From Fodinicurvata sediminis DSM 21159 (GTDB lineage: Bacteria; Pseudomonadota; Alphaproteobacteria; Kiloniellales; DSM-21159), in the NCBI RefSeq assembly GCF_000420625.1, contig NZ_ATVH01000015.1, forward strand, positions 62,001-126,000: a stretch of DNA of 64,000 nt. Reading direction: 5' to 3'. Made by a program: the position numbers and the translations under genes. Under the pieces are notes generated by a model. That model saw nothing but the letters and a program-made list of their open reading frames with translations, was not told where the DNA came from and did not search any database. This document shows, piece after piece, positions 55,158 to 64,000 of the stretch; position 1 is the first letter of the stretch, and every line of letters begins with the position of its first letter.

Positions 55158-56345
55158 TCAGGGGTTGGGTCTGCTGCAAAGTGGCCGCATGGCGACGAGT
55201 CCGATTATGGGGCCAAGGGCCATGAGGGCAAGAGTGACCGGCCAGCCCACGGCGCTCGCAAGCAGGGGGGTGACCTGCACCGTGACGATGGTCAGGCCGA
55301 AGCCGAGGGCGGTCTGGAAGGCCAGCAGACTGCCGGCAAGATGGGGTGGTGCAAAGTCGGCGACCAGAGCGGAAAACTGCGCCGAATCGGGTATCACGGC
55401 CAGACCCCAGACAAGGAAGAGCAGGAAGTTGAGCCAGATCGGACCGCCAAAGGCCAGGGCGCTCAGAAGGGCGGCACCGGCGCTGACGGCCAGGGCAGTC
55501 ATGGCCACCTCGGCCTTGCCTAAACGGTCGGCCAGGCGTCCGGCCAGAACGCAGGCAAACCCGCCCAGGGCTATGGCCAGGAAGGCGGTCAACTTGGCAA
55601 GGCTTTCCGCTGCGACCACGTCGAGTCGGCTCATGTAGGAGGCGCCTGCCGCAGCCGCGACCCAGGCCCAGAGGGCATAGAGCTCCCACATGTGACCCAG
55701 GTAGCCGATATAGGCGCGGCGAATGCGGCTGTCCCTCCAGGCCAGGCTGATGGCCGCCGGCCGGAAGCGCGGCGCTGTGGCGTGGTGCGGACCCAGCCCG
55801 ACCGCCAGGACCAGCAGGCCACCCAGGGCCGCCAACAGCGAGGCCGTCAGGATGGCCAGGCGCCAGTCGGCGCCGCCCAGGTAGGCGGAAAGATAGGGCA
55901 GTGATTTGCCGAGCGTGAGGCCGCCAACGAGCAGGCCGACAAGCAGCCCGCGATCCTTCAGACCCCAGCCGACGGCCAGCTTCATGCCGACGGGATAGAC
56001 CCCGGCCAGAAGCGCCCCGGTCAGAAACCGGCCAGCGACGGCCAGGTCGCTGCCCAGAGGCGGCAGCAGCAGGACAAGGTTGATGGCTGCGGCGGCGAGG
56101 GCGGAAAGGCAGAAGACGCGCCGCGGGTCGAAACGGTCAGCCAGGCCCGTGATGGCAAGGCCCAGCGCCCCCAGCACGAAGCCGGCCTGGACGGCGCTTG
56201 ACAGCAGGGCCTGCCGATCGGCGGACAGGGTCGTTTCCCGCGCCATGTCGGGCAGGACAGCCGCCGAGGTGAACCAGAGGTTCATGCCCACCGCTTCGGC
56301 GATGACCAGCACTGTCAGGGAAAGCCACTTGGAGGCTGTGCGCAT
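55158..56345 (-). CDS. MFS transporter, nitrate/cyanate-type fold unassigned
   Basis: A 395-residue carrier with 12 helices, starting at the ATG at 56345 (MRTASKWLSLTVLV), chosen over a start 114 nt upstream since it opens near helix 1. Motif A between helices 2 and 3 reads ITGLADRFDPRRV, with a second version AGRLADRLGKAEVA between helices 8 and 9. MNLWFTSAAVLPDM in helix 1 is typical of a widespread uncharacterised MFS group. It diverges from the dctP operon. Confidence 0.88.
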   Translation of the reverse strand: MRTASKWLSLTVLVIAEAVGMNLWFTSAAVLPDMARETTLSADRQALLSSAVQAGFVLGALGLAITGLADRFDPRRVFCLSALAAAAINLVLLLPPLGSDLAVAGRFLTGALLAGVYPVGMKLAVGWGLKDRGLLVGLLVGGLTLGKSLPYLSAYLGGADWRLAILTASLLAALGGLLVLAVGLGPHHATAPRFRPAAISLAWRDSRIRRAYIGYLGHMWELYALWAWVAAAAGASYMSRLDVVAAESLAKLTAFLAIALGGFACVLAGRLADRLGKAEVAMTALAVSAGAALLSALAFGGPIWLNFLLFLVWGLAVIPDSAQFSALVADFAPPHLAGSLLAFQTALGFGLTIVTVQVTPLLASAVGWPVTLALMALGPIIGLVAMRPLCSRPNP

Positions 56346-56679
56346 TTCCGGAGTGTCCACTGCGCTCCAGGGTGGAGCGGTTTCACTCCAAGCTAGCAGC
56401 CTGCCAAAGGCGGGCCAAAGGAAACCTGGGGGATGGGGTTGAAAGCACGGGCTTTCCATCGGCTTGTATGCAGTTTATCCTGCCGCCGCTCAGAGGGGCA
56501 CGCTGTCCAGCGTTGTGCAGCATCCTTTTGCTCCGGCTTCTGTGCTGAAAAACAAGATTGTGCATGCTTTCACGCGAAGCAGTGCCAGGGGTGCGGGTTC
56601 GCCCGTGTTGGCCGGGGGCTGTTGTCGCTTGAGCGCATGAAAACGAGAGACGTCTCTAATTGGGGAGGACATCCAGACG
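56346..56679. other. Divergent intergenic region of MFS and dctP genes
   Basis: About 330 nt holding the promoters of both genes and the palindrome at 56646-56657. AT-richer in 56550-56580. GGGGAGGAC ahead of dctP is its ribosome site. No gene recognised. Confidence 0.6.
56646..56657. promoter_or_regulatory. Palindrome AGAGACGTCTCT upstream of dctP
   Basis: A perfect 12-bp inverted repeat 22 nt upstream of the dctP start, in the 5' untranslated or promoter area. It could be an operator; no regulator gene is adjacent. Confidence 0.4.
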
Positions 56680-57717
56680 ATGAAAAAGATGACAAGTTTG
56701 CTGGCCGCCGCGGCGATGAGCTTCGGGGCGGGCGCGTTCGCGGTGGGGGTGCAGAGTGCCGCTGCCCAGGACTACAAGGACGAATACAGCATCTCCACCG
56801 TGTTGCCCGAGCCCTTTCCCTGGGGCGTAGCCGCCGAGGAATGGGCCGACCTGGTGGAAGAGCGCACCGATGGCCGGATCAAGATGCGGGTACATCCGGG
56901 TGCGGAGCTGGTGCAGGGCAACCAGACACGCGAGTTCACGGCGCTGCGCCGCGGCTCCATCGACATGGCCGTGGGGTCCACCATCAACTGGTCGCCGCAG
57001 ATCAAGGAGCTGAACCTTTTCTCGCTGCCCTTCCTGATGCCGGACTACGAGGCCATCGATGCCCTGACCCAGGGCGAGGTGGGTGACGAGATCTTCACGA
57101 TCCTCGAGGACAATGGCGTGGTGCCGCTGGCCTGGGCCGAGAACGGCTTTCGCGAGTTGACCAACTCACAGCATGCCGTGCGCACGCCGGAGGACCTGGA
57201 GGGTCTCAAGATCCGCGTCGTCGGCTCGCCGCTGTTCAACGACACCTTCACCGCCCTGGGCGCCAATCCGACCCAGATGAGCTGGGCCGATGCACAGCCG
57301 GCACTCACCACCGGCGCCGTGGATGGGCAGGAGAACCCGCTGACCATCTACACCACACTGGGCATGGACGAGCTGGGCCAGGATTACATCACCCTCTGGG
57401 GCTACATGGCCGATCCACTGATCTATGCCGTCAATCCCGATGTCTGGGAGTCCTTCACCGAGGAGGACCAGGAAATCGTGCGCCAGGCCGCCATCGATTC
57501 AGGCGCCCATGGCATTGAGGTGGCCCGCGAGGGACTGGTCCCGCCGGACACCTCGCTGATCGATTCCATCGAGGAGAAGGGCGTCGAGGTGACCCGCCTG
57601 ACAGACGAGGAGCGCGCCGCTTTCGTCGAGGCTACACGTGGCGTCTATGAGGAATGGGCCCAGGAAATCGGCCCGGACCTGGTGGAAAAGGCCGAAGAGG
57701 CCATCGAGAACCGCTGA
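56680..57717 (+). CDS. dctP: TRAP transporter solute-binding protein, DctP family
   Basis: A 345-residue periplasmic binding protein with a Sec signal (MKKMTSLLAAAAMSFGAG..., cleavage near AAAQD). The mature domain shows the DctP features: MRVHPGAELVQGNQ, the conserved Arg in LKIRVVGSPLFN that pairs with a substrate carboxylate, and WADAQPALTTGAVDGQENP. It probably binds a carboxylic acid. A hairpin follows before the permease genes. Confidence 0.94.
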   Translation: MKKMTSLLAAAAMSFGAGAFAVGVQSAAAQDYKDEYSISTVLPEPFPWGVAAEEWADLVEERTDGRIKMRVHPGAELVQGNQTREFTALRRGSIDMAVGSTINWSPQIKELNLFSLPFLMPDYEAIDALTQGEVGDEIFTILEDNGVVPLAWAENGFRELTNSQHAVRTPEDLEGLKIRVVGSPLFNDTFTALGANPTQMSWADAQPALTTGAVDGQENPLTIYTTLGMDELGQDYITLWGYMADPLIYAVNPDVWESFTEEDQEIVRQAAIDSGAHGIEVAREGLVPPDTSLIDSIEEKGVEVTRLTDEERAAFVEATRGVYEEWAQEIGPDLVEKAEEAIENR

Positions 57718-57727
57718 ACGAGAGAAG

Positions 57728-57753
57728 GGGAGGCGGCAGGCTTGTCGCCTCCC
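57728..57753 (+). terminator. Hairpin after dctP
   Basis: GGGAGGCG (57728-57735) pairs with CGCCTCCC (57746-57753) around a 10-nt loop, followed by TCTTT. Placed between binding-protein and permease genes; probably partial termination. Confidence 0.65.
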
Positions 57754-57808
57754 TCTTTCCAGAGTTTATCGTGCCAGATGACAGCTCGGTGAGGGCTGAA
57801 GGTCATTC

Positions 57809-58345
57809 ATGAGTGACATAGAGGAAGAAGGCCAGGCCGCGGTGCCGGTTGAGGAACCGCGCATTCCCATTACAACGGAACGCGCCCTGGGGGCAGTGGC
57901 CATGGCGCTGATCTGCCTGATCAGCTTCGCCAATGTGGTTGTGCGTTACGTCACCGACTTTTCCTTTGCCTTTACCGAGGAATACTCGACCTTCCTGATG
58001 GTCTTCATGACCTTTGTCGGGGCCGCCCTGGCCTCGGCCGGCAATAATCACATCCGGATTGCAGTGATCGTGAACCGTCTGCCACCGGCCGGGCGCATCT
58101 TCTGCGAGATGCTGTCCGTGGTGGCGACCACGCTGATGTTCTCGCTGGTCATCTATTACGGTGGCCTGCTGGCATGGTTCGAATTCCAGTGGGGTGAAAC
58201 CTCGCCGGGTCTCGGCTATCCACGCTGGATCTACACGATCTGGGCGCCCATGATTTCCATTGTCGTCATCCTGCGCGCCTGGGGCTTCGCCCTGCGCTAC
58301 CTGCGTGCCGAGCGCAGAGCCCGGTTGGAGGGGACGGCATCGTGA
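57809..58345 (+). CDS. dctQ: TRAP transporter small permease, DctQ family
   Basis: A 178-residue protein with four membrane helices and the DctQ pattern: NVVVRYVTDFSFAFTEEYSTFL and MVFMTFVGAALASAGNNHIRI. It supports the large subunit DctM. The stop overlaps the dctM start by 4 nt (GTGA). Confidence 0.92.
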   Translation: MSDIEEEGQAAVPVEEPRIPITTERALGAVAMALICLISFANVVVRYVTDFSFAFTEEYSTFLMVFMTFVGAALASAGNNHIRIAVIVNRLPPAGRIFCEMLSVVATTLMFSLVIYYGGLLAWFEFQWGETSPGLGYPRWIYTIWAPMISIVVILRAWGFALRYLRAERRARLEGTAS

Positions 58346-59649
58346 TAGCCCCCGAGTTCCTGCTGATCGGCGTCTTCCTTGTGCTGTTGCTCGCCGGGGT
58401 TCCGGTTGCGATCGTGCTCGGCCTGTCGGGTGCGGCGGGAATCCTTGTGGGGCTGGGGCCCACGTCCCTGGAGATGATCGGCACCAACGTCTACAACGGC
58501 ATCGCCAAGTATCCCCTGATCGCCATACCGCTGTTCATCCTGACCGGCCTGGCGTTCGAGCGCTCTGGCGTGGCGGAGCGCCTGGTTCGCTTCGCCTCGG
58601 CCCTGGTGGGACCGCGACGCGGCGGCCTGGCGGTCGTGGCGGTCCTGGTCAGCCTGATCATGGGCGGCATGTCCGGCTCGGGCCCCGCCGATGCGGCCGC
58701 GGTGGCCACGGTGATGATCCCGGCCATGGCGCGCGCCGGCTATCCCCGCGCCTTCTCGGCCGGGCTGATCGCGGCCTCCTCGTCCACCGCCATCATCATT
58801 CCGCCGTCCATCGCGCTCATCATCTATACCGTCATGGTCCCGGGCACCGACCTGCGTGCGCTCTTTGCGGCCGGAATCATTCCGGGCATCCTCTGTGGCC
58901 TGGCGATCATCCTGCCGGCCGTCTGGCTGAGCTATCGCCACCAGTTCGGCTCGGCTGAGGCCGCCGAGGAGCGGCCGCCGCTTGGGCGCAGTTTCATGGA
59001 TGCCCTGCCGGGGCTCCTGGCGCCGGTGATCATCCTGGGCGGACTGCGCATCGGCCTGTTCACGCCGACCGAGGCCGCTGCCGTGGCGGCGGTCTATGGA
59101 CTGGGGGTCGGGACCCTGCTCTACCGTACGCTGGGCTGGCGCGAGGTCTACCGCATCCTGGCCGATGGGGCCGAGATCACGGCCGTGGTCATGATCATCA
59201 TCTCCTTTGCCGGGCTCTTCGCCTGGGCGGGCAGCACGCTGGGCGTCTTCAACGCGGCGGCCCAGGGCCTGCTGTCGATTTCCGACGAGGCCTGGGTGGT
59301 GCTGGGCCTGATCATGATCTTCCTGCTGCTGGCCGGCATGGTGCTGGACGGCGTCTCGATCTATCTGATCACGCTGCCGCTGCTGATGCCCATCGTGCAC
59401 GCCTTCGAGTGGAACATCGTCTGGTTCGGCATCCTGATGGCCATGAACATCGCCATCGGTCAGTTCACGCCGCCCATCGCCGTCAACCTGATGGTGACCA
59501 CGCGGATTGCCGGGGTGGGCATGGAGGACACCATGAAATGGGTGGCCTGGATGCTGTTGTCGATGACCGGGATCCTGCTGCTGGTCGCCATATTCCCCGA
59601 CATCGCCCTCTGGCTGCCTGAAGTTCTGGAGTTCCGCACGGGGCGGTAG
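58342..59649 (+). CDS. dctM: TRAP transporter large permease, DctM family
   Basis: A 435-residue membrane subunit with about 12 helices, starting at GTG 58342. DctM marks are YNGIAKYPLIAIPLFILTG, GGMSGSGPADAAAV, IAASSSTAIIIPPSIALI and FTPPIAVNLMVT. It forms the ion-driven transport path with DctQ and receives substrate from DctP. A separate Q and M, against the fused TAXI permeases at 10 and 37 kb, shows three distinct TRAP types in the window. Confidence 0.94.
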   Translation: MIAPEFLLIGVFLVLLLAGVPVAIVLGLSGAAGILVGLGPTSLEMIGTNVYNGIAKYPLIAIPLFILTGLAFERSGVAERLVRFASALVGPRRGGLAVVAVLVSLIMGGMSGSGPADAAAVATVMIPAMARAGYPRAFSAGLIAASSSTAIIIPPSIALIIYTVMVPGTDLRALFAAGIIPGILCGLAIILPAVWLSYRHQFGSAEAAEERPPLGRSFMDALPGLLAPVIILGGLRIGLFTPTEAAAVAAVYGLGVGTLLYRTLGWREVYRILADGAEITAVVMIIISFAGLFAWAGSTLGVFNAAAQGLLSISDEAWVVLGLIMIFLLLAGMVLDGVSIYLITLPLLMPIVHAFEWNIVWFGILMAMNIAIGQFTPPIAVNLMVTTRIAGVGMEDTMKWVAWMLLSMTGILLLVAIFPDIALWLPEVLEFRTGR

Positions 59650-59684
59650 GGCGGATTTCCCCTGGACGTGTTTGCCCTGAGAAA

Positions 59685-60572
59685 TCAACGATGGTCATCA
59701 GGCCAGGGTTGCCTCGAAGTCCAGTTTTCAGGAAAACCCATGAACCTTGGATCAAGTGATGTCGGTCGACTGTCCAGCAGTTCGCGCAACTGGGATTTCC
59801 ATCCTTCTCCGTTGCCTGGATCAATCTTCTTCAGAATAGCCGCGAGGACCACCAGCCGTGAATAGCAGGTGGTATTGTCTGCCAAGTCTTCCTCGTAAGC
59901 CTTGGCCTTCTTGGGCATATCCACACGCATCTCGGCATTCCATAAACGCCCATGGTGCGCGCAGATATTCCTGAGCGTTGAAAGGCAACGAAACCAGGAA
60001 ACACAGATGCTTTCATCAAAGCCGAACTCCGAGGCTATCTCTTTGCGATAAGCTCGATGAAGGTCTGCATACCATCGTGAGATTTCGCCGAAGGTGGAGG
60101 CCTCAGTCAGACACCAGATAGCCGGAAGATAGGGCGTCTCATATTCTGTTTTGTAATGTGTGATAGAGAGGTGTTTTCCATTCTCTCCCTTTCGCCGGAT
60201 ACGAGTTACAGCTTCCTTGTTCTCGAAAAAGGTCTCTTCGTAATAGAAGTGTGGACCGCCATGAGAACCCATGACGTTGATGAGAGAGGCGCGTAATGCG
60301 ACCTCGACGCGTTCAATAGCATCCAGGCACAGCAGCCTGAGTTTTCTATCGAAGTTATAGGTTTCGACCACCTTCTCGAAGGTTGTGCCGGGACGAAAGT
60401 TCTTTGAAGCTGTCTCGAACGGCCTCATGTAGATTTTCAGCCGATAGTATCCGATATATGTCAGGCAGCGTTTGGCCTGTTGTTCATGCTTGAATTCGAG
60501 TCCCTTGTCCTGAAGGAATGAGATCAACTCGTTCGTCGAAAGGACCGGCTTTGCAAATGTTCGCTGAGACAT
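59685..60572 (-). CDS. Abi_2-family abortive-infection protein (HEPN)
   Basis: A 295-residue protein of the AbiD/AbiF (Abi_2) family of phage-resistance factors. It opens with FAKPVLSTNELISFLQDKG; the HEPN-type R-x4-H ribonuclease motif is RNICAH (Arg201, His206). DAIERVEVALRASL and YYRLKIYMRPF are typical. The start is the ATG at 60572; the frame opens farther upstream but lacks support. It is much less GC-rich than its neighbours and lies alone between dctM and polA, as expected for an acquired gene. No antitoxin gene is visible next to it. Confidence 0.88.
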   Translation of the reverse strand: MSQRTFAKPVLSTNELISFLQDKGLEFKHEQQAKRCLTYIGYYRLKIYMRPFETASKNFRPGTTFEKVVETYNFDRKLRLLCLDAIERVEVALRASLINVMGSHGGPHFYYEETFFENKEAVTRIRRKGENGKHLSITHYKTEYETPYLPAIWCLTEASTFGEISRWYADLHRAYRKEIASEFGFDESICVSWFRCLSTLRNICAHHGRLWNAEMRVDMPKKAKAYEEDLADNTTCYSRLVVLAAILKKIDPGNGEGWKSQLRELLDSRPTSLDPRFMGFPENWTSRQPWPDDHR

Positions 60573-60735
60573 ATCCTTGGGTATAGCTTCCAAGCAAAAA
60601 TAAACCCCCTGGTGCGCATCGTTGAGAGGCGTGGGGGTTCTGATCATCAACATATTTGCTCTTTCCATTCCGGAAAGCAACGAAAATTTCAGTTTCTTCA
60701 GGTCATTCAAATTCCATCAACAGGCTCCGCCCGCC

Positions 60736-63516
60736 TTAGTGCGCCTCGGCCCAGGAAGGGCCGTGGCCGGCTTCGGCGACCAGCGGGACGGAGAGTTCCA
60801 CCACGGGGTCGCAGGCCTTCTCCATGATCTCGGTCACGACCTTCGTGGTCGTCTCCAATTCCGCGTCCGGGACCTCGAAGAGCAGTTCGTCGTGCACCTG
60901 CAGGACCAGGCGCGCCTTCAGCTTCTCGGCCTCGAGGGCCGGTTGGACGCGGATCATGGCGCGCTTGATGATGTCGGCCGCCGTGCCCTGGATGGGGGCG
61001 TTGATGGCGGCGCGTTCGCCGAAGCTGCGCCGGGCCGGGTTCTTGTCCTTGAGCGCCGGGACGTGGATGCGCCGGCCGAACAGGGTGGAGACGTATCCCT
61101 GATCGCGCGCCAGCTTCTTCATGCTGTCCATGTAGGCGCGGATGTTGGGGTACTGCTTGAAATAGGCCTCGATGTAGCTCTTGGCCTCGGACTGGGCGAT
61201 GCCCAGGTTGTTGGCCAGCCCGAAGGGCGAGATGCCGTAGATGATACCGAAATTGATGGCCTTGGCGCGCCGTCGGGTGGCCGGGTCCATGTCCTGGAGC
61301 GGTACGCCGAAAACCTGGCTGGCGGTCATGGCGTGAATGTCCTGGCCATCTGCGAAGGCCTGGCGCAGGGACTCCTCCTCTGCGATGTGGGCGGTCAGCC
61401 TGAGCTCGATCTGGCTGTAGTCCACGGCCAGAAGGGTATGCCCCTCTTCGGCCACGAAGGCTTCCCGGATCTTGCGTCCCTCTTCGGTGCGGATGGGGAT
61501 GTTCTGCAGGTTCGGGTCGTTGGAGGACAGCCGGCCCGTGGAGGCCACGGCCTGGCTGAAGCTGGTGTGCACGCGCCCGGTCTTCTCATTGATCTGGCTC
61601 TGAAGCGCGTCGGTGTAGGTGGATTTCAGCTTCGAAAGCTGGCGCCAGTCCAGCACCCGGGCGGGCAGGTCATGGCCCTGGTTGGCCAGGCCTTCCAGGA
61701 TGTCGGCACCTGTGGAATAGCTGCCCGACTTGCCGCGCTTGCCGCCGCCGTCCAGTCCCAGTTCGTCGAAGAGGATCTCGCCCAGCTGCTTGGGGCTGCC
61801 AATGGTAAAGCGCCGCCCGGCCAGCTTGTAGATCTCCTCCTCCAGCGTTTCGATGCGCTGGGCGAAGTCGTTGGACAGTCGGCGCAGGCGGTCGCGATCG
61901 ACCTTGATGCCCACCAGTTCCATCTCGCAGAGCACATCCACCAGAGGACGTTCAAGCCTTTCGTAGACGGTGGTGAGTTTCTCCGGCACCAGGCGCGGTT
62001 TGAGCGCCTCCCAGAGGCGAAGCGTGATGTCGGCGTCCTCGGCGGCGTAGTCCAGCGCCTTGTCCAGCGGCACCAGGTCGAAGGTGACCTGGGACTTTCC
62101 GCTGCCTGCGACTTCCTTGTAAGGGATGGTCTGGTGGCCCAGGTGCAGTTCGGCCAATTCGTCCATGCCGTGCCCGTGCAGGCCGCCCTCCAGGACATAG
62201 GACAGCAGCATGGTGTCGTCGAAGGGCGTCAGGCGGATGCCGTAGTTGGATAGCACCCGCATGTCATACTTCAGGTTCTGGCCGATCTTGAGGACGGAAT
62301 CGTCTTCCAGAAGGTCCTTCAGCGCCGCCAGGGCCGTGTCGAAATCGACCTGCTCCGGCCCCTCGTCCTGTTGGTCGAAGTCCAGGCCCTCCGCCTTGGG
62401 ATTGCGGTGTGCCAACGGGATGTAGCAGCCGCTTTCGGCCTCCAGCGACAGGCTGACGCCCACCAGGTGCGCCTGTTGCGGATCCAGGGAGGTGGTTTCG
62501 GTGTCCACCGCCAGCCAGCCCTGCTCGCGCGCCCGTGCGATCCAGTCCTCCAGCTCCGAGAGTTTGGTCACCAAGCTGTAGCCGGTGGGTTCCTTGCGCT
62601 CCCGTGCCGGTTCCGGTGCCTCGCCCAGAAGGTCGCTCAGGCGGTTTATGATCGAGCGGAATTCGTACTTCTCGAGGAAGGAACGCAGCTCGTCGGGATC
62701 GGGCTCGTCCTTGACGAAGTCCTTGATTTCGTAGTCCAGCGGCACTTCGGCGTCCAGTTGGACCAGCTGGCGCGAAATGCGCGCCTGCTCGGCATTCTCG
62801 ATCAGGCGTTCTCGGCGCTTGGGCTGCTTGATCTCCTCGGCGCGGGACAGCAGGGTCTCCACATCGCCGTAGGTGCCGATCAATTCGGCGGCCGTCTTCA
62901 GCCCGATCCCCGGCACGCCGGGAATGTTGTCCACGGAATCGCCAGCCAGGGCCTGGACCTCGACCACCTTGTCCGGGGCCACACCGAACTTCTCCTGGAC
63001 CTGGTCGGGACCGATGGGCGTGTTCTTGATGGGGTCCAGCATGTCAACGCCATCGGTGACCAACTGCATCAGGTCTTTGTCCGAGGAGACGATGGTCACG
63101 TGGATGCCGGCCTCGCGCCCGCGGCGGGCCAGCGTGGCGATGATGTCGTCGGCCTCGTAGTTCTCGAGCTCAAGGCAGGGCAGGCCGAAGGCCTTGGTGG
63201 CCTCGCGGATGATGGGGAACTGCGGAATCAGGTCCTCCGGCGGTTCCGGACGGTTGGCCTTGTAGTCGTCGTAGATATCGTTGCGAAAGGAGCGCTTGCC
63301 TGCGTCGAACACCACCAGCAGGCCGTCGGCCTCGTTTTCCCGCATCAGCTTCATCAGCATGTTGGTGAAGCCATAGGCCGCCCCTGTGGGCGTGCCGTCG
63401 GCGGCGGACATCTGGGTCTTCAGGCCGAAGTAGGCGCGGAAGATATAGCCGGAGCCGTCCACGACGTAGAGGTGCTTCACGCCGTTGGCGGCGGCCTTGC
63501 CCGTGCTTTCGCTCAT
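60736..63516 (-). CDS. polA: DNA polymerase I
   Basis: A 926-residue repair and Okazaki-fragment polymerase with all three domains. 5'-nuclease: residues ~15-300 (YEADDIIATLAR, SSDKDLMQLV). 3'-5' exonuclease: LAVDTETTSLD, NLKYDMRVL and YAAEDADITLRLW keep the metal ligands, so proofreading should work. Polymerase: VDYSQIELRLTAH, RRRAKAINFGIIYGISPFGL (O helix) and QVHDELLFEVP. Upstream of it on the same strand is a small zinc-finger gene. Confidence 0.97.
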   Translation of the reverse strand: MSESTGKAAANGVKHLYVVDGSGYIFRAYFGLKTQMSAADGTPTGAAYGFTNMLMKLMRENEADGLLVVFDAGKRSFRNDIYDDYKANRPEPPEDLIPQFPIIREATKAFGLPCLELENYEADDIIATLARRGREAGIHVTIVSSDKDLMQLVTDGVDMLDPIKNTPIGPDQVQEKFGVAPDKVVEVQALAGDSVDNIPGVPGIGLKTAAELIGTYGDVETLLSRAEEIKQPKRRERLIENAEQARISRQLVQLDAEVPLDYEIKDFVKDEPDPDELRSFLEKYEFRSIINRLSDLLGEAPEPARERKEPTGYSLVTKLSELEDWIARAREQGWLAVDTETTSLDPQQAHLVGVSLSLEAESGCYIPLAHRNPKAEGLDFDQQDEGPEQVDFDTALAALKDLLEDDSVLKIGQNLKYDMRVLSNYGIRLTPFDDTMLLSYVLEGGLHGHGMDELAELHLGHQTIPYKEVAGSGKSQVTFDLVPLDKALDYAAEDADITLRLWEALKPRLVPEKLTTVYERLERPLVDVLCEMELVGIKVDRDRLRRLSNDFAQRIETLEEEIYKLAGRRFTIGSPKQLGEILFDELGLDGGGKRGKSGSYSTGADILEGLANQGHDLPARVLDWRQLSKLKSTYTDALQSQINEKTGRVHTSFSQAVASTGRLSSNDPNLQNIPIRTEEGRKIREAFVAEEGHTLLAVDYSQIELRLTAHIAEEESLRQAFADGQDIHAMTASQVFGVPLQDMDPATRRRAKAINFGIIYGISPFGLANNLGIAQSEAKSYIEAYFKQYPNIRAYMDSMKKLARDQGYVSTLFGRRIHVPALKDKNPARRSFGERAAINAPIQGTAADIIKRAMIRVQPALEAEKLKARLVLQVHDELLFEVPDAELETTTKVVTEIMEKACDPVVELSVPLVAEAGHGPSWAEAH

Positions 63517-63559
63517 GCTGCGCCTGCCTTGCGGGAGGGGTTACGAGGCCTGGCGCGGC

Positions 63560-63748
63560 TCAATGACCGTCGCCGGCCGCCTTGCGGCCTTCTTCGGACA
63601 GAACGAAGTGACGCCCGCAGTAGGGACAGTCGATTTCGCCCTGGCCCTCCATGTTCAGCCAGACCCGCGGATGGCCCAGCGGTCCGCCGCCGCCATCGCA
63701 GGCCACGGTTTCTTCGTCCACGTAGTGCGTGTCATCTATTGCAGTCAT
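63560..63748 (-). CDS. Zinc-finger protein, CHCC type
   Basis: A 62-residue protein starting at the ATG at 63748 (MTAIDDTHYVDE); a longer frame lacks family similarity. Cys17, His26, Cys41 and Cys44 form the zf-CHCC site (CDGGGGPLGHPRV then CPYCGRHF), as in the NDUFS6-like accessory protein of respiratory complex I. It lies upstream of polA on the same strand; 43 nt separate them. Confidence 0.9.
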   Translation of the reverse strand: MTAIDDTHYVDEETVACDGGGGPLGHPRVWLNMEGQGEIDCPYCGRHFVLSEEGRKAAGDGH

Positions 63749-63886
63749 TGCGCGGTTATCCTTGCTGATCCCCGTGGTTGGGCTGGTCCCCGTTGTTCGG
63801 GCGCAGATGATACCTGCTGAGCGGGCCGGATCAATGTCCATCGCTCACTTGCATGCGCATGCGCGTCGAATTAGTTAAGGTCGATC

Positions 63887-64000
63887 ATGTCAAAGCTCCA
63901 GCAAACAAACGCCGCCGCGCCGTCCGCACCGGATCGCGCAGCGTTACCCGAGGCTGCCGTATCCGTCGAAGGACTCGGCAAGGTCTATCGTGGCGATTCG
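63887..64000 (+). CDS. ABC transporter ATP-binding protein (5' end only)
   Basis: The first 38 codons of a gene leaving the window. After a polar, Ala/Pro-rich lead (~25 residues) the chain reads VSVEGLGKVYRGDS, the standard first strand of an ABC ATPase before Walker A. The type of transporter cannot be told. It diverges from the zinc-finger gene over 138 nt. Confidence 0.65.
   Translation, partial: MSKLQQTNAAAPSAPDRAALPEAAVSVEGLGKVYRGDS

Noticed and set aside
56680-59649. Ectoine TRAP transporter (teaABC), given nearby stress proteins
   Set aside because: The Usp genes are far away and no ectoine catabolic genes are present; only general DctPQM assignment is supported.
60622-62253. Open frame of 543 codons on the plus strand opposite polA
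   Set aside because: Repetitive Val/Leu/Gly/His composition typical of a polA antisense shadow.

Overview
The window is GC-rich chromosomal DNA from a proteobacterium, most likely an alphaproteobacterium, perhaps a Rhodospirillales-like marine or saline lineage (inference, no search run). Supporting signs are an SOS box of the alphaproteobacterial type (GTTC-N7-GTTC, 39537-39551), an RpoE/ChrR-type sigma/anti-sigma pair with an alphaproteobacterial ECF promoter (TGATCC-N18-TAGAAA), an IalB-family protein, a PF06089-type asparaginase, and many TRAP and Liv-type uptake systems. I saw no tRNA, rRNA, CRISPR array, insertion sequence or prophage.

Layout. 1-3.9 kb: end of a respiratory nitrate reductase operon (narH partial, narJ, narI) with a parvulin prolyl isomerase and a hemerythrin-like protein at its tail. 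3.9-5.9 kb: a Gly/Pro/Tyr-repeat exported protein and an alpha/beta hydrolase-OsmC fusion. 5.9-21.5 kb: a catabolic region with two GntR regulators, two thiamine-diphosphate enzymes, a TauE-like exporter, a glyoxalase-like protein, a TAXI-type TRAP transporter, a gamma-glutamyltransferase homologue, an atypical SDR and tcuAB. 21.5-32.5 kb: a second catabolic unit (beta-hydroxyacid dehydrogenase, small SCP2-like protein, alpha/beta hydrolase, complete LivJHMGF transporter, aldehyde dehydrogenase, IclR regulator, MFS carrier); 15-bp palindromes of one pattern precede two of its transcription units, and related half-sites precede the IclR gene.

32.5-39.1 kb: universal stress protein, BCCT transporter, zinc alcohol dehydrogenase and a second TAXI-TRAP pair. 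39.1-41.1 kb: a non-coding stretch, then a LexA-box-controlled Y-family DNA polymerase translationally coupled to a small four-cysteine protein. 41.1-44.0 kb: tandem universal stress protein, GntR regulator and DapA-family lyase behind a perfect GATTGTATACAATC operator. 44-50 kb: housekeeping and signalling (rlmN, ialB-like, ECF sigma with ChrR-like anti-sigma factor, histidine kinase, TrmH-type methylase). 50-56.3 kb: asparaginase, aminotransferase, acetoacetyl-CoA synthetase, DUF3429 protein, MFS carrier. 56.7-59.6 kb: a classical DctPQM TRAP operon. 59.7-64 kb: an Abi_2/HEPN abortive-infection gene beside polA, a zinc-finger protein, and the start of an ABC ATPase.

The physiology suggested is a scavenger of small organic acids and amino-acid-like compounds able to respire nitrate. 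The most distinctive observations are the SOS-controlled polymerase/zinc-ribbon pair, the ChrR homologue whose two N-terminal zinc-ligand cysteines are replaced by Asp and Ser, the shared palindromes of the 21-31 kb unit, and hairpins between binding-protein and permease genes in three of four transporters.
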